The notes beneath the pieces are model-generated. The model saw nothing but the letters and a program-made list of their open reading frames with translations. It did not search any database and had not been told where the DNA came from. From assembly GCA_964424355.1 (NCBI GenBank), contig CAYRIO010000012.1, positions 16,447 to 80,446 of the forward strand: a DNA stretch of 64,000 nucleotides, given 5' to 3'. Positions 40,626 through 50,405 of the stretch are shown here, piece after piece; positions within the stretch are counted from its first letter, which is position 1; every line of letters begins with the position of its first letter. The translations under genes were made by a program, and so were the position numbers. The DNA comes from CAZEHS01 sp964424355 (GTDB lineage Bacteria > Bacillota > Clostridia > Peptostreptococcales > Acidaminobacteraceae).

Positions 40626-43600
40626 TCACTTTCCCTTTGCAATGGCCATCAGCAGCTCGCCGGCTTCTACACGCTGATTTTCGTTAACGTGGATGGCCTC
40701 AATGACGCCACCCATCTTAGCCGTAACCATGGTCTCCATCTTCATCGCTTCAACAATCGCCAGCTCCTGCCCCTCTGTCACGGTGTCGCCTTCATTCACC
40801 AGGATTTTGGTAACGGTGCCCGGAATGCTGGCGCCCACCTCCTGAGGATTGTTGGGATCCGCAACCTGGACCGCATTGGCCCGCACTGATTTTTTCTCGC
40901 CGGCGATATCGTGGATCTTGATTTCACGCCGGTTGCCGTTCACCTCAAACACCACTTTCCGGTTGGATTCGTCATCCAGCTTGGCGATTTCCAGCAATTT
41001 GATCACCAGCACGTGGTTTTCCACCTCAACCTCGCAGGTTTCCCCCTCAGCCAGACCATGGAAAAATACATCGCTGCCCATATGGCTCAAATCCCCATAA
41101 TCCTTGCGGAATTTGAAATAATCATCCACCACTTTCGGATACAGGGCCGAGGCCACTACATCCTGCATCGTCGGTTCGAAATTGAATTTCTCTTTCATGT
41201 TTTTCCGTATCAAATCGAAGTCTGCCGCTGGCAGGAGCTCTCCCGGTCTGCAGGTAATGAACGGTTCATCCTTCAGGATCAGTTTCTGGAGTTTTTCTGG
41301 GAATCCACCCTCCGGCTGTCCCATCATCCCCTTGAAGTAATCGACCACGGAATCCGGATAGGCCAGATTCTTGCCTTTTTCATAGATGTTTTCAGCCGTC
41401 AGGCCGTTCTGGACCATGAAGATTCCCAGATCCCCTACCATTTTGGAGGAAGGCGTCACCTTGATGATGTCGCCCACCATGTCGTTGACGGTCTTGTACA
41501 TTTCCTTCACTTCATCAAACCGGTGTCCCAGCCCAAAGCTCTCCACCTGTGGTTTCAAGTTGGAGTATTGGCCGCCTGGGATCTCGTATTTGTAGATTTC
41601 TGCCGTGGTGGATTTCAGATCGGATTCAAACCCTTCATAAACCGGCCGCACCGCACTCCAATAATCATCAATTTTCTGAATGGCTTCCGCGTCGATCCCC
41701 GTATCCCGATCCGTGTTCTTCAGCGCGGCTACAACGGAGTTAAGTGCCGGTTGACTGGTCAGGCCCGCCATACTGTTGAAGGCGGTATCGGCAATATCCA
41801 CACCGGCTTCGGCCGCCATCAGGATGGTTGAAACCCCATTCCCGCTGGTATCATGGGTATGCAGATGAATGGGGATCCCCACCTCTTCCTTCAGGGCTTT
41901 CACCAGTTTGAAGGCCGCATAAGGCTTCAGCAATGCGGACATATCCTTGATTCCCAGGATATGCACGCCCATTTTCTCAAGATCCTTCGCCATGCGGACA
42001 TAGTATTTCAGGGAGTATTTATCCCGGCTTTCATCCAGGATATCCCCGGTATAGCAGATACAGCCCTCGGCCACCTTGCCGGAAAGCAGCACCTCATCCA
42101 CCGCCACTTCCATCCCCTTCAGCCAGTTCAGGGAATCGAAGATCCGGAACACGTCAATCCCGCCCTTGGCAGATTCCCGGATCAGCTCCCGGATCACGTT
42201 ATCCGGATAGTTGGTATAACCCACCCCGTTGGCGCCCCGGATCAGCATCTGCAGCAGCACGTTGGGAACTTTGCGGCGCATGGCCTCCAGCCGTTCCCAA
42301 GGGGATTCCTTGAGGAACCGATAGGCCACATCGAAGGTGGCGCCGCCCCACATTTCCAGGGAAAACAGGTCCTTGCCCAGATGAGCCGTCGCCTTGGCGA
42401 TCTTCTCCATATCCTGGGTCCGTACCCGAGTCGCCATCAGGGATTGATGGGCATCACGCATCGTGGTGTCCGTCAGCAGCAGCTTCTGTTGCCCCTGAAT
42501 CCATTTAACCAGGCCATCGGCCCCATATTGATCCAGGATTTGTTTCGTCCCGTCAGGCGCCGCTCCAGACACCTTGGGAACTGCAGGCACGTCAAAGGCT
42601 CTTTTCGCCCCCTTCGTTTCGTTGACCACCTTCTCCCCGATATAGCGGAGTACGTGGAGCTCATCATCGGATTTGACTTCGATATCGAAGAGTTCTGGGT
42701 TCTGTTCGATGAACGCCGTATCGCACAGCCCTTTGCGGAACGTTTCATGGTTCAGGACGTTGATCAGGAATGCGGTATTGGTTTTCACACCACCGATGGC
42801 GATTTCGCGGATGGCTCGGATGGATTTTGCAATCGTATCATCAAAGGTCCGGCTGTGGGAGGTCACCTTTACCAGCAGGCTGTCATAGTAGGGGCTGATG
42901 ACCGATCCGGTGAACCCGTTGCCGCCGTCCAGACGAATGCCAAAACCCGAGCCTGTGCGGTAAACATCAATACGGCCGGTATCCGGCGCAAAGTTATTAC
43001 TGGGGTCCTCCGTGGTGACCCGGCACTGAATGGCGTGGCCCCGCAGGGTGATATCGCTTTGCTTTTTAATGCCGATCCGCTCCGAATTCAGGGCAAAGCC
43101 CTCTGCCACCAGGATCTGGCTCTGAACAATATCGATACCGGTCACCATTTCAGTGATCGTATGCTCCACCTGGATTCGCGGGTTCATCTCGATGAAAAAA
43201 TGATCTCCCTGCGCATCTACCAAGAACTCAACCGTTCCCGCATTCACATATCCCACGTGGCGGGAGATCTTCAGCGCATCCTCGCAGATTGCCTGGCGCT
43301 GGGCTTCCGTGATGGAAAGCGCCGGTGTGAACTCGATGATTTTCTGATGCCGACGCTGGATGGAACAGTCCCGTTCGTACAAATGCACAATATTGCCATG
43401 CTTGTCTCCCAGAATCTGAACTTCAATATGCTTGGGTTTTTCAATGTACTTTTCAATGAAGATGTCATCGATGCCGAATGCTTTTTTCGCTTCATTCCGG
43501 GCGCTTCTGTACTCGCTGATGACCTGGTCTTCACTCCGGACAATCCGCATCCCGCGCCCGCCGCCGCCAGCAGCGGCTTTCAGCATGACCGGGTAACCGA

Positions 43601-44060
43601 TTTGGGTAGCCAGCTCCTTCGCTTCTTTTTCCGTGTGAATCGGGTGATCGATACCTGGGATGATGGGCACACCGGCTTCTATGGCCATCAGCTTGGATTT
43701 GATCTTATCCCCCATTTTCTCAATGACATCCCCCGGAGGCCCAATGAACGCAATCCCCGCTTCTTCACATTTTCGGGCGAACTCTGCATTTTCCGAAAGG
43801 AACCCGTAGCCTGGGTGAATGGCATCCACTGCTTTTTTCTTGGCCACTTTGATGATCTCATCAATGTTCAGATAGGTCTCAATGGGGCCTTTGTTCTTCC
43901 CGATCAGATATGATTCGTCCGCCTTCATTCTGAAAAGCGAGTTTTTATCCTCAGTTGAGTAGATTGCCACCGTCCGAATGCCCAGCTCATGACACGCCCG
44001 GAATATCCGAATAGCGATTTCGCCTCGATTTGCTACCAAAATCCGTTTAAAACGTTGCAT
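40626..44060 (-). CDS. pyc: Pyruvate carboxylase
   Basis: The 1144-residue single-chain enzyme carboxylates pyruvate to oxaloacetate using ATP, bicarbonate and biotin. The biotin carboxylase domain comes first (1-450: LVANRGEIAIRIFRAC, AAGGGGRGMRI, FIEMNPRIQVEHT). The carboxyltransferase domain (about 530-800: TTMRDAHQSLMATRVRTQD, HTHDTSGNG) and a central PC/OADA region follow. The biotinyl domain at the end has EAMKMETMV, with the biotinylated Lys near 1108. ATG at 44060 follows GGAGGGTTAGCA. It is transcribed alone from a sigma-A-type promoter and refills the C4 pool beside nifJ-derived acetyl-CoA. Large open frames on the opposite strand are shadows. Confidence 0.97.
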   Translation of the reverse strand: MQRFKRILVANRGEIAIRIFRACHELGIRTVAIYSTEDKNSLFRMKADESYLIGKNKGPIETYLNIDEIIKVAKKKAVDAIHPGYGFLSENAEFARKCEEAGIAFIGPPGDVIEKMGDKIKSKLMAIEAGVPIIPGIDHPIHTEKEAKELATQIGYPVMLKAAAGGGGRGMRIVRSEDQVISEYRSARNEAKKAFGIDDIFIEKYIEKPKHIEVQILGDKHGNIVHLYERDCSIQRRHQKIIEFTPALSITEAQRQAICEDALKISRHVGYVNAGTVEFLVDAQGDHFFIEMNPRIQVEHTITEMVTGIDIVQSQILVAEGFALNSERIGIKKQSDITLRGHAIQCRVTTEDPSNNFAPDTGRIDVYRTGSGFGIRLDGGNGFTGSVISPYYDSLLVKVTSHSRTFDDTIAKSIRAIREIAIGGVKTNTAFLINVLNHETFRKGLCDTAFIEQNPELFDIEVKSDDELHVLRYIGEKVVNETKGAKRAFDVPAVPKVSGAAPDGTKQILDQYGADGLVKWIQGQQKLLLTDTTMRDAHQSLMATRVRTQDMEKIAKATAHLGKDLFSLEMWGGATFDVAYRFLKESPWERLEAMRRKVPNVLLQMLIRGANGVGYTNYPDNVIRELIRESAKGGIDVFRIFDSLNWLKGMEVAVDEVLLSGKVAEGCICYTGDILDESRDKYSLKYYVRMAKDLEKMGVHILGIKDMSALLKPYAAFKLVKALKEEVGIPIHLHTHDTSGNGVSTILMAAEAGVDIADTAFNSMAGLTSQPALNSVVAALKNTDRDTGIDAEAIQKIDDYWSAVRPVYEGFESDLKSTTAEIYKYEIPGGQYSNLKPQVESFGLGHRFDEVKEMYKTVNDMVGDIIKVTPSSKMVGDLGIFMVQNGLTAENIYEKGKNLAYPDSVVDYFKGMMGQPEGGFPEKLQKLILKDEPFITCRPGELLPAADFDLIRKNMKEKFNFEPTMQDVVASALYPKVVDDYFKFRKDYGDLSHMGSDVFFHGLAEGETCEVEVENHVLVIKLLEIAKLDDESNRKVVFEVNGNRREIKIHDIAGEKKSVRANAVQVADPNNPQEVGASIPGTVTKILVNEGDTVTEGQELAIVEAMKMETMVTAKMGGVIEAIHVNENQRVEAGELLMAIAKGK

Positions 44061-44081
44061 TGCTAACCCTCCTTCTTATAG

Positions 44082-44149
44082 GTAAATAACATTTACGTTA
44101 GTTTAAACATCTTTTTTAAGACTATACCAGCAGATCGGCTGTATAGCAA
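44082..44149 (-). promoter_or_regulatory. pyc promoter and palindromic leader element
   Basis: On the minus strand TTGCTA (44144-44149) and TATAGT (44121-44126) are 17 bases apart, a good sigma-A promoter starting near 44114. Just downstream, GTTTAAAC (44101-44108) and the perfect palindrome GTAAATAACATTTAC (44082-44096) lie in the leader. A similar GTAAATTATTTTTAC is at 44203-44217, upstream of the promoter. These may be operators; the regulator is not known. Confidence 0.6.
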
Positions 44150-44358
44150 GGATTAAATGCAATCAAATTCCGCTTCAAAGTGTTTGAATCGTGCATACAC
44201 AAGTAAATTATTTTTACATACGTGATTTAACCCCTGACTCAGAATCCTGATTACAGAAAACATCGTCATTCATCCTTAAAACAAGTTTTACTTTTGTGGT
44301 TTTTATGCGTACTATTTTTCCCGTTTCCATCGTATGCTACTGGAGAGGAGGCGAGCCT

Positions 44359-44631
44359 ATGCCCTTTTTTATCGCTATCATGGAAACCATCGATCCATTA
44401 AAGGATGCAGCAATCCTGGAAGAACACAAAGCCTATCTTCAGCACCACATCGATATCGGCAACATCTATGCCAAAGGCCCTTTTACGGATCACAGCGGCG
44501 GTCTGATCATCCTCAAGACCGACACCCTCGAAGCCGCCCAAGCGGTCATGGCCCACGATCCTGTATCCGTCAACGGAACGCGGAAGATCACGTTGAAACA
44601 GTGGAAATCCACACTGCCTGAACACACTTAA
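44359..44631 (+). CDS. YciI-family protein
   Basis: The 90-residue protein is a single YciI domain (dimeric alpha-beta barrel): FFIAIMETIDPLKDAAILEE, then HKAYLQHHIDIGNIYAKGPF and GLIILKTDTLEAAQAVMAHDP. Conserved His and Asp residues suggest an enzymatic site, but family function is largely unknown. I start at the ATG at 44359, seven bases after GGAGG; an earlier in-frame start at 44296 has no site. Its stop codon lies inside the arm of the following terminator. Single-gene unit. Confidence 0.9.
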   Translation: MPFFIAIMETIDPLKDAAILEEHKAYLQHHIDIGNIYAKGPFTDHSGGLIILKTDTLEAAQAVMAHDPVSVNGTRKITLKQWKSTLPEHT

Positions 44632-44678
44632 AAAGAATGGCTCCCCAATACATCACGGGGAGCCATTCTTTTTAAGTG
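44625..44678. terminator. Two-way terminator between the YciI and DUF362 genes
   Basis: Two perfect 22-base arms (44625-44646 and 44657-44678) with core GAATGGCTCCCC and outer A/T tracts stop transcripts from both sides. Confidence 0.92.
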
Positions 44679-44687
44679 TCTCTCAAG

Positions 44688-45800
44688 CTATCCTATTTTC
44701 ACCAGTTCATATTGCCGGGTTCCCAGACCGATTTCTTCCCCATAGGACAACTGTACGGTACCGAAAGAATGGGTGTGCAGCGCCTTGAACTTATCCTTAC
44801 AGCCCGGATCCGCCAAATCCCCTAAACGGGAATGGTGATTGGTCACCGCCTCATTCACCAGATCCAGACAAGCCTGATCAAGTGCCACCGGATCGTGGGA
44901 AGCCAAAATTCCGATATCCGCTACAATGGGGGCATCGCTCCAGGGAGAACAGTCACAGTCCGGGGTGATGTTCATCAGAAAATTCACATAACCCGTCCGT
45001 TCCTGTTTGCCGACGACAGCCCCGAGGGCGTACTCAGTCATTTTTTCCGTAAAATCCTTCAATTCCGTATCCCAGTTCAGCTGGAACGCTTTCACCTGGC
45101 AGTGGGACATGCATTCACCGCAACCGATGCAAACCTGCTGATTCACAACCGCCTTGCCATCCGTCATGGCGATGGCTTTCGTGGGGCAGATTTCAATGCA
45201 GAGCCCGCAGCACACACACTTCTTGGGGTTGACGACAGGCCGGGTTGCATGCTGGTCCTGCTTCCCCTTGGGCGTAGCGCATCCCATGGCCAGATTCTTG
45301 ATAGCGCCGCCAAAACCAGCCATTTCATGGCCCTTGAAGTGAGAGAGGACCACCATGGATTCCGCATCCGCAATGGCGCCGGCAATCCGGGTTTTTTCAA
45401 AATGTTTTTGCCCCACAGCCACCAGCCGCTCATCGCCGCCCTTCAGACCATCGGCGATAATCACCGGCGCACCAGCCACCGCGAAATCAAACCCGTGGAG
45501 CACCGCTGTTGTGATATGATCCACGCCATTGGCCCGTTTTCCGGTATAAAGTGTATTTGTATCCGTCAGGAAAGGCATCCCACCGGCCTCTTTTATCTTT
45601 TCGACGATTTGCCGCACAAAAACCGGACTGATGAATCCATCATTGCCGATTTCGCCAAAGTGCAGCTTAATGGCCGTCAATCCCCCCGGCTGAATCCGTG
45701 AAGAAAAACCAGCTGCATCAAAAATTCTCTGGATTTTCTGAATCTTGCTCTGCTTCGGACCTTTGGCCCTGAAATCCGTGAAATAAACCTTGCTGGCCAT
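44688..45800 (-). CDS. DUF362 protein with two 4Fe-4S clusters
   Basis: The 370-residue protein has the DUF362 arrangement: an N-terminal domain (KVYFTDFRAKGPKQSKIQKI, TAIKLHFGEIGNDGFISPVF), GAIKNLAMGCATPKGK near 170, then a bacterioferredoxin insert with CVCCGLCIEICPTKA near 195 and CIGCGECMSHCQVKA near 223, and a C-terminal DUF362 part. The physiological role is unknown; a redox function is likely from the clusters. ATG at 45800 follows GCAGGAGGTGTGAT. It lies 113 bases beyond the rbsK stop on the same strand with no terminator seen, so read-through from the ribose operon is possible. Confidence 0.9.
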   Translation of the reverse strand: MASKVYFTDFRAKGPKQSKIQKIQRIFDAAGFSSRIQPGGLTAIKLHFGEIGNDGFISPVFVRQIVEKIKEAGGMPFLTDTNTLYTGKRANGVDHITTAVLHGFDFAVAGAPVIIADGLKGGDERLVAVGQKHFEKTRIAGAIADAESMVVLSHFKGHEMAGFGGAIKNLAMGCATPKGKQDQHATRPVVNPKKCVCCGLCIEICPTKAIAMTDGKAVVNQQVCIGCGECMSHCQVKAFQLNWDTELKDFTEKMTEYALGAVVGKQERTGYVNFLMNITPDCDCSPWSDAPIVADIGILASHDPVALDQACLDLVNEAVTNHHSRLGDLADPGCKDKFKALHTHSFGTVQLSYGEEIGLGTRQYELVKIG

Positions 45801-45913
45801 ATCACACCTCCTGCTTACTGGTTTTGTCAGGTCCATTATATCACTATCCCCAGGCACCCATAAACCCTTCTCACAGATTCTTCAAACCGGCATGCCAGGG
45901 AATTCCACCCGTT

Positions 45914-46822
45914 TTAGGCCTGCCAGTATTCTTCTACTGCCTTTAATGTTGGAATGGATGTCTGGGCACCTTTGCAGGTTACCGAAAGTGCCGCCGCCTT
46001 TTGTCCCATCTCGATGGCACGGTCGATATCCCGGTCCCGTTCATACACGGCACAAAACCCTCCGACAAAGCTGTCGCCGGCAGCGGTGGAGTCAACCGCT
46101 TCAACCTGCCGCGCCGGATAATGGGACACGGATCCCGCGCCGACAGACAGGCACCCCTTATCGCCCAGGGTTACAATCACATGCTCCACACCCCGATGCA
46201 ACAGGGATTGGGCCGCCAGAACCCTTTCCTCTTCTGTATCTGTTTCCATCCGAGCAATTTTGGACAGTTCATGCTCATTGGGAATGATGAAATCGATCAT
46301 TTCTAAAACCGCATCCTCCAGTTCGTAGGCTGGAGCCGGGTTGAGCACCGTGATCTTCCCTTCTTTTTTAGCGAGGCCGATGGCATATTTCAGCGTATCC
46401 AGCGGAATCTCATGCTGAAAGACCACAATGCTGCTTTTCCTGATCGCGTAGAGAGCACGGTCGATATCCGCGGCAGCCATGGTGTAGTTGGCTCCTGGAA
46501 CCACAATGATGCTGTTCCCCGCCTTCTCATCCACCGAAATCAGGGCTACACCGCTGGGAACACCGCTTTCTTCATAAACATACTGGCAGTTGACGCCGCT
46601 ATCCTCCAAGGATTTCCGCAGCGCTGCTCCGAATACATCGTTGCCCAATTTTCCGACCATATAGGTTTCTGCGCCCATTCGGGACGCCGCAACCGCTTGA
46701 TTTGCGCCTTTGCCGCCTGAAATGGTGCTGAACTGATTCCCGATAACCGTTTCTCCGACCTTCGGAATCTCCTTTGCAGCGACTACCAGATCCATATTTA
46801 AACTTCCTATGACACAAATCAT
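45914..46822 (-). CDS. rbsK: Ribokinase
   Basis: The 302-residue PfkB-family sugar kinase starts ICVIGSLNMDLVVAAKEIP. It has GGKGANQAVAASRMG near 37-51 and the C-terminal PfkB signature with anion hole and base VDSTAAGDSFVGGF near 243-256. Ribokinase phosphorylates D-ribose at O5 for entry into the pentose phosphate pathway. ATG at 46822 is preceded by AGGAGGAAGTCT; the longer frame to 46852 overlaps rbsR and is unlikely. Last gene of the rbsBACRK operon. Other sugars (such as deoxyribose) cannot be ruled out. Confidence 0.94.
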   Translation of the reverse strand: MICVIGSLNMDLVVAAKEIPKVGETVIGNQFSTISGGKGANQAVAASRMGAETYMVGKLGNDVFGAALRKSLEDSGVNCQYVYEESGVPSGVALISVDEKAGNSIIVVPGANYTMAAADIDRALYAIRKSSIVVFQHEIPLDTLKYAIGLAKKEGKITVLNPAPAYELEDAVLEMIDFIIPNEHELSKIARMETDTEEERVLAAQSLLHRGVEHVIVTLGDKGCLSVGAGSVSHYPARQVEAVDSTAAGDSFVGGFCAVYERDRDIDRAIEMGQKAAALSVTCKGAQTSIPTLKAVEEYWQA

Positions 46823-46832
46823 AGACTTCCTC

Positions 46833-47834
46833 CTAAGTGCTTGACCGTTCAATGAGCTCCACGTCTAAAATAATCAGCCGCTGGTCATTTGTTTTCGTAT
46901 CGGATTCAATAAACTCTATGAGAGCCTTTGAGGCTTGGTAGCCGATCTGATAGATCGGCTGACGAATCGTTGTCAGGGGCGGATTCAGATACTGCGATAC
47001 ATAAATATCATCAAATCCGATGATTTTTATGTCCTCCGGCACTTTGGACCCCTTCTCATGTACCGCCCGCATCGATCCCAGTGCGATCAGATCACTGGCA
47101 CAAAAGATACCGTCAACCGCCTCGTTCTCAAGGATCATTTTTGTCGTTTCATAGCCGAAATCACTTTTGAATTTCCCAAAAAAACAGAGTGACGCATGAA
47201 TCGGCATATGATACTCCGCCATCGCCTTCCTGAACCCCATATAGCGATCATGGGACGAGGGCGATGTCTCAGCACCGGAAATAAAGGCGATGCTTTTGCA
47301 GCCCCGTTTAATCAGATGCTCCGTGGCCAGATAGCCGCCACGCTCGTTATCGACGAAAATCTTGCCGATGATATTCTGGAGATCGATCCGCCTATCCACG
47401 TTGACAATCGGCAGGGTTCCCTTGGAAAGCCTGTCGATGGTGGAACTTTTCACCGAGGAGGCCGCAAAGATGATCCCATCGATCACATTCTTTTTTAAGA
47501 CATTCAGGTACGAAAGCTCCTTGGCCTCATCATCATCCGTATTGCAGATAATCAGGTTGTAGCCCTTTTCGTGAGCCATATCTTCAGCACCGCGGAGCAG
47601 CTCTGGGAAAAACGGGTTCCGGATATCCGGAATGACAACCCCCAAACTCTTCGTCTTCTTGGTGACCAGACTCTGAGCAATGGTGTTGGGTTCGTACTCA
47701 TGGTCTGCCATGATCTGTTTCACCCTGTTGCGTGTATTCTCACTGATGCTCTCATCCTTGTTGTTGAGAATCTTCGAAACAGTTGTCGTTGAAACACCGG
47801 ACAGCTTGGCAATCTCCCTGATTGTAATTTTCAT
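46833..47834 (-). CDS. rbsR: LacI-family repressor of the ribose operon
   Basis: The 333-residue regulator has the LacI helix-turn-helix at its N-terminus (TIREIAKLSGVSTTTVSKIL), the hinge helix (NTIAQSLVTKKTKSLGVVIP), and a periplasmic-binding-protein-like effector domain. It most resembles RbsR/CcpA-type repressors. It lies between rbsC and rbsK in the operon, 10 bases before the rbsK ATG and 20 after rbsC. The likely target is the 31-bp palindrome at 51580-51610, upstream of rbsB, which has LacI-type TAACCGGTTA cores. Release by ribose or a phosphorylated derivative is inferred from family knowledge. ATG at 47834 follows GAGGGGAAAA. Confidence 0.92.
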   Translation of the reverse strand: MKITIREIAKLSGVSTTTVSKILNNKDESISENTRNRVKQIMADHEYEPNTIAQSLVTKKTKSLGVVIPDIRNPFFPELLRGAEDMAHEKGYNLIICNTDDDEAKELSYLNVLKKNVIDGIIFAASSVKSSTIDRLSKGTLPIVNVDRRIDLQNIIGKIFVDNERGGYLATEHLIKRGCKSIAFISGAETSPSSHDRYMGFRKAMAEYHMPIHASLCFFGKFKSDFGYETTKMILENEAVDGIFCASDLIALGSMRAVHEKGSKVPEDIKIIGFDDIYVSQYLNPPLTTIRQPIYQIGYQASKALIEFIESDTKTNDQRLIILDVELIERSST

Positions 47835-47854
47835 TTTTCCCCTCGCCCTGTACG

Positions 47855-48820
47855 CTAGTTTTTATCTCTTGAATTTGAAAGTTTTCCCTGGAGCACCTCG
47901 ATATAAGCCGCGACAATAATGACAACGCCGGTGGCAACATATTGCCAGAAGGTTTCAACACCGGATACAATGAGCCCGTTCCTCAGCCCTGCAAACAGGA
48001 TTGTTCCAAGGACCGTCCCGACAATGCTGCCCCGACCCCCGGCCATGCTGGTGCCGCCGATGGCAACCGCAGCGATGGCATTGAGCTCGTAGCCCTGGCC
48101 TGTCGTGGGATCGCCCGTTCCCAGTTTTCCTACCTGGATCATGGCCGCAATGGCCGTTCCCATCATGCCGATTCCGTAGATCATGATCTTATTGTAATTG
48201 ACACGGATACCTGAGAGCCTTGCCGCTTCTTCATTGCCGCCAATGGCATAGATACAGGTCCCGGTTTTAAGTTTGGACATGATCAGATACATAAAGAACG
48301 CAAATACGAACAACAGGATTGTCGATACCTTGAACACGGAAAAGAATTCCGCGTTGATGACGCTTCTGTAAGCATCGGGCACGCCCAACACCGGATAACC
48401 GCCTGAAATCAGGTAAGCTACCCCACGAAATGCTGACATGGTTCCCAGCGTGGCGATAAAGGGCTGAAGCTTCAGAACAGAAACCAGAAAACCGTTCAGC
48501 AGGCCCGCCCCAAAGCCGATGATCAGACCTGCGCCAAGACACACCGCCGGATCAACCCCTTTTACCGCCAGCATAGCCACGACAACGGCGATAAACGCCA
48601 GCACCGACCCCACCGACAGATCGATTCCGCCCGAAATGATGATGCCGGTCATGCCAATCGCCATGAGTCCGTAGATGGTGGACTGATCCACAATATCCTT
48701 GATGTTGTCAGATGATAAGTATATCGGCTGAATGCTTCCAAATATTATAAACATGATAACAATTGCCAGTGCAACACTTAATTCCCGGGAGTTCTGTTGT
48801 ATGAATTTTTTCATGGTCAT
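47855..48820 (-). CDS. rbsC: Ribose ABC transporter permease
   Basis: The 321-residue integral membrane protein is a BPD_transp_2 (RbsC-like) permease with eight to ten hydrophobic segments. Family marks are GIIISGGIDLSVGSVLAF near 59-76 and NAIAAVAIGGTSMAGGRGS near 227-245. It forms the membrane channel with RbsA. The ATG at 48820 overlaps the rbsA stop (ATGA), and GGGGTGGA precedes it, so translation is coupled. It lies 20 bases ahead of rbsR. Confidence 0.94.
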   Translation of the reverse strand: MTMKKFIQQNSRELSVALAIVIMFIIFGSIQPIYLSSDNIKDIVDQSTIYGLMAIGMTGIIISGGIDLSVGSVLAFIAVVVAMLAVKGVDPAVCLGAGLIIGFGAGLLNGFLVSVLKLQPFIATLGTMSAFRGVAYLISGGYPVLGVPDAYRSVINAEFFSVFKVSTILLFVFAFFMYLIMSKLKTGTCIYAIGGNEEAARLSGIRVNYNKIMIYGIGMMGTAIAAMIQVGKLGTGDPTTGQGYELNAIAAVAIGGTSMAGGRGSIVGTVLGTILFAGLRNGLIVSGVETFWQYVATGVVIIVAAYIEVLQGKLSNSRDKN

Positions 48821-50310
48821 TCCACCCCTACAGCGTATGTTAAAATTGCTTTTTCCTGAAATTCATCCTTTTGAAACTCTTTGACGATCTGCCCTTCGTG
48901 CATGACCAGAATCCGGTCGCTCATTCCCATGACCTCCGTCAGTTCAGAGGAAACCATGATCAGAGATTTTCCCGCTTTGAGCATTTCTTCCATGAAACGA
49001 TAGATTTCTGTTTTTGCCCCCACATCGATGCCTTTTGTCGGTTCATCCAGAATCACGATATCGGAATCCGTTGACAGCCATTTACCTAAGACTACCTTTT
49101 GCGCATTGCCGCCTGACAGGTTTCGGGTATAGAATTCCGGGTTGTTCGGCGAAAGGCCCACGTATTCCCCTTGCCGAACCGCATTCTCATGCTTCAATTT
49201 CTTGCTGATGGTTCCGTGGACCCTGTATTTGTCCAGCGATGCCAGGGCCATATTGTCCGCATTGTTCATATCTTTGATGAAGCCTTCTTCTTTTCGGTTT
49301 TCCGTCACCAGCACGATCCCCTCCTGAACACTGTCATAGGGGGTTTTAATCCGAATTTCCCTGCCGTTATGGGTGACCTTCCCGCTGTGGTATGGCAGTG
49401 CACCGAACAGCGTTTTCATCAGTTCGGTCCGCTGAGCGCCCACCAGGCCGAAAAAACCCAGGATCTCGCCTTTTTTCAATTCAAAGCTGATGTTCTTCAA
49501 CGTACTCCCATTCAGGTCCTCCACCTTCAGAACAGTGGTATCGGCCTGAACACAGCTGGGGTAACACCGTTTGGCGAACATCGAAACATCCCTGCCCACC
49601 ATGCTTTTAATCAGGTCTTCCTTGGTGGTGTCCTTCAGATCGAAGGTGTTGATGTATTTCCCATCTCGAAGAACTGTTGCTCTGTCGCAGATCCTGAAAA
49701 TCTCATCCATTTTATGACTTATGTAGAGGAGGGTGATACCATTCCCGTTAAGTTCTTTCATCAGTTTGAAAAGTATTTCGACCTCATTGTCACTGAGAGA
49801 TGCCGTCGGTTCGTCAAAGGAAATCACCTTTGCCTGGCTTCTAAGGGCTTTCGCAATCTGAATCATCTGTTTGTGCCCGGTGCTGAGGGATCCAATCTTC
49901 TGATCCGGTGAAAAATTGCACCCCAGTTTCTTCAGAAGCTGTTCCGTCTCTTTGTACATTTCCTTCCGGTTGATCCACCCAAACGTGTGGGGTTCACTGT
50001 TGAGCATCAGGTTCTGCATCACTGAAAGCTCCGGCACTACGCTGATTTCCTGATGGACCTTAGCAATCCCGCTTTTGATGGAATCATGGATATCATGGAA
50101 ATGACACGCCTTCCCATCAATGAGGATTGCGCCTTCTGTGGGGTGATGCACCCCATGCAGTATGTTGAGCAGGGTCGACTTCCCTGCGCCGTTTTCACCC
50201 ATAATGGCATGAATTTCGCCTTTTTTAATAGAAAAATTAATATCGTCCAGTACGGTGATCCCATTAAACGCTTTTTTGATTCCTCTGAATTCGATGTATT
50301 GATCCTGCAT
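48817..50310 (-). CDS. rbsA: Ribose ABC transporter ATP-binding protein
   Basis: The 497-residue protein holds two ABC cassettes, as usual for sugar importers of the CUT2 type. The first has Walker A GENGAGKST near 37 and signature LSTGHKQ; the second has a degenerate Walker A (GLVGAQRTEL) and a good signature LSGGNAQKVVLGKWL with DEPTKGIDVG. ATP use by the first site alone is typical. I start at ATG 50310, which follows AGGAGATAACCGT; the frame is open to 50370 without a site. It lies between rbsB and rbsC, with a hairpin separating it from rbsB. Confidence 0.95.
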   Translation of the reverse strand: MQDQYIEFRGIKKAFNGITVLDDINFSIKKGEIHAIMGENGAGKSTLLNILHGVHHPTEGAILIDGKACHFHDIHDSIKSGIAKVHQEISVVPELSVMQNLMLNSEPHTFGWINRKEMYKETEQLLKKLGCNFSPDQKIGSLSTGHKQMIQIAKALRSQAKVISFDEPTASLSDNEVEILFKLMKELNGNGITLLYISHKMDEIFRICDRATVLRDGKYINTFDLKDTTKEDLIKSMVGRDVSMFAKRCYPSCVQADTTVLKVEDLNGSTLKNISFELKKGEILGFFGLVGAQRTELMKTLFGALPYHSGKVTHNGREIRIKTPYDSVQEGIVLVTENRKEEGFIKDMNNADNMALASLDKYRVHGTISKKLKHENAVRQGEYVGLSPNNPEFYTRNLSGGNAQKVVLGKWLSTDSDIVILDEPTKGIDVGAKTEIYRFMEEMLKAGKSLIMVSSELTEVMGMSDRILVMHEGQIVKEFQKDEFQEKAILTYAVGVE

Positions 50311-50350
50311 ACGGTTATCTCCTGAACGTGATTGATCCCAGTATGCAACA

Positions 50351-50380
50351 AGCTTGAGATATGCGGACATACCTCAAGCT
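50351..50380 (-). other. Intercistronic hairpin between rbsB and rbsA
   Basis: Arms AGCTTGAGGTATG and CATATCTCAAGCT pair with one mismatch around a 4-base loop, with no T run after. Such hairpins between a binding-protein gene and transport genes usually guard the upstream mRNA and reduce read-through, which would give more RbsB than RbsA. That role is inferred. Confidence 0.65.
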
Positions 50381-50405
50381 CGCTTGCATAAGATGGCATT
50401 TCTAT

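Noticed and set aside
41853..43913. 686-residue open frame opposite pyruvate carboxylase
   Set aside because: It mirrors the codon pattern of pyc, has no ribosome site, no domain, and low-complexity-like composition. It is a shadow frame.
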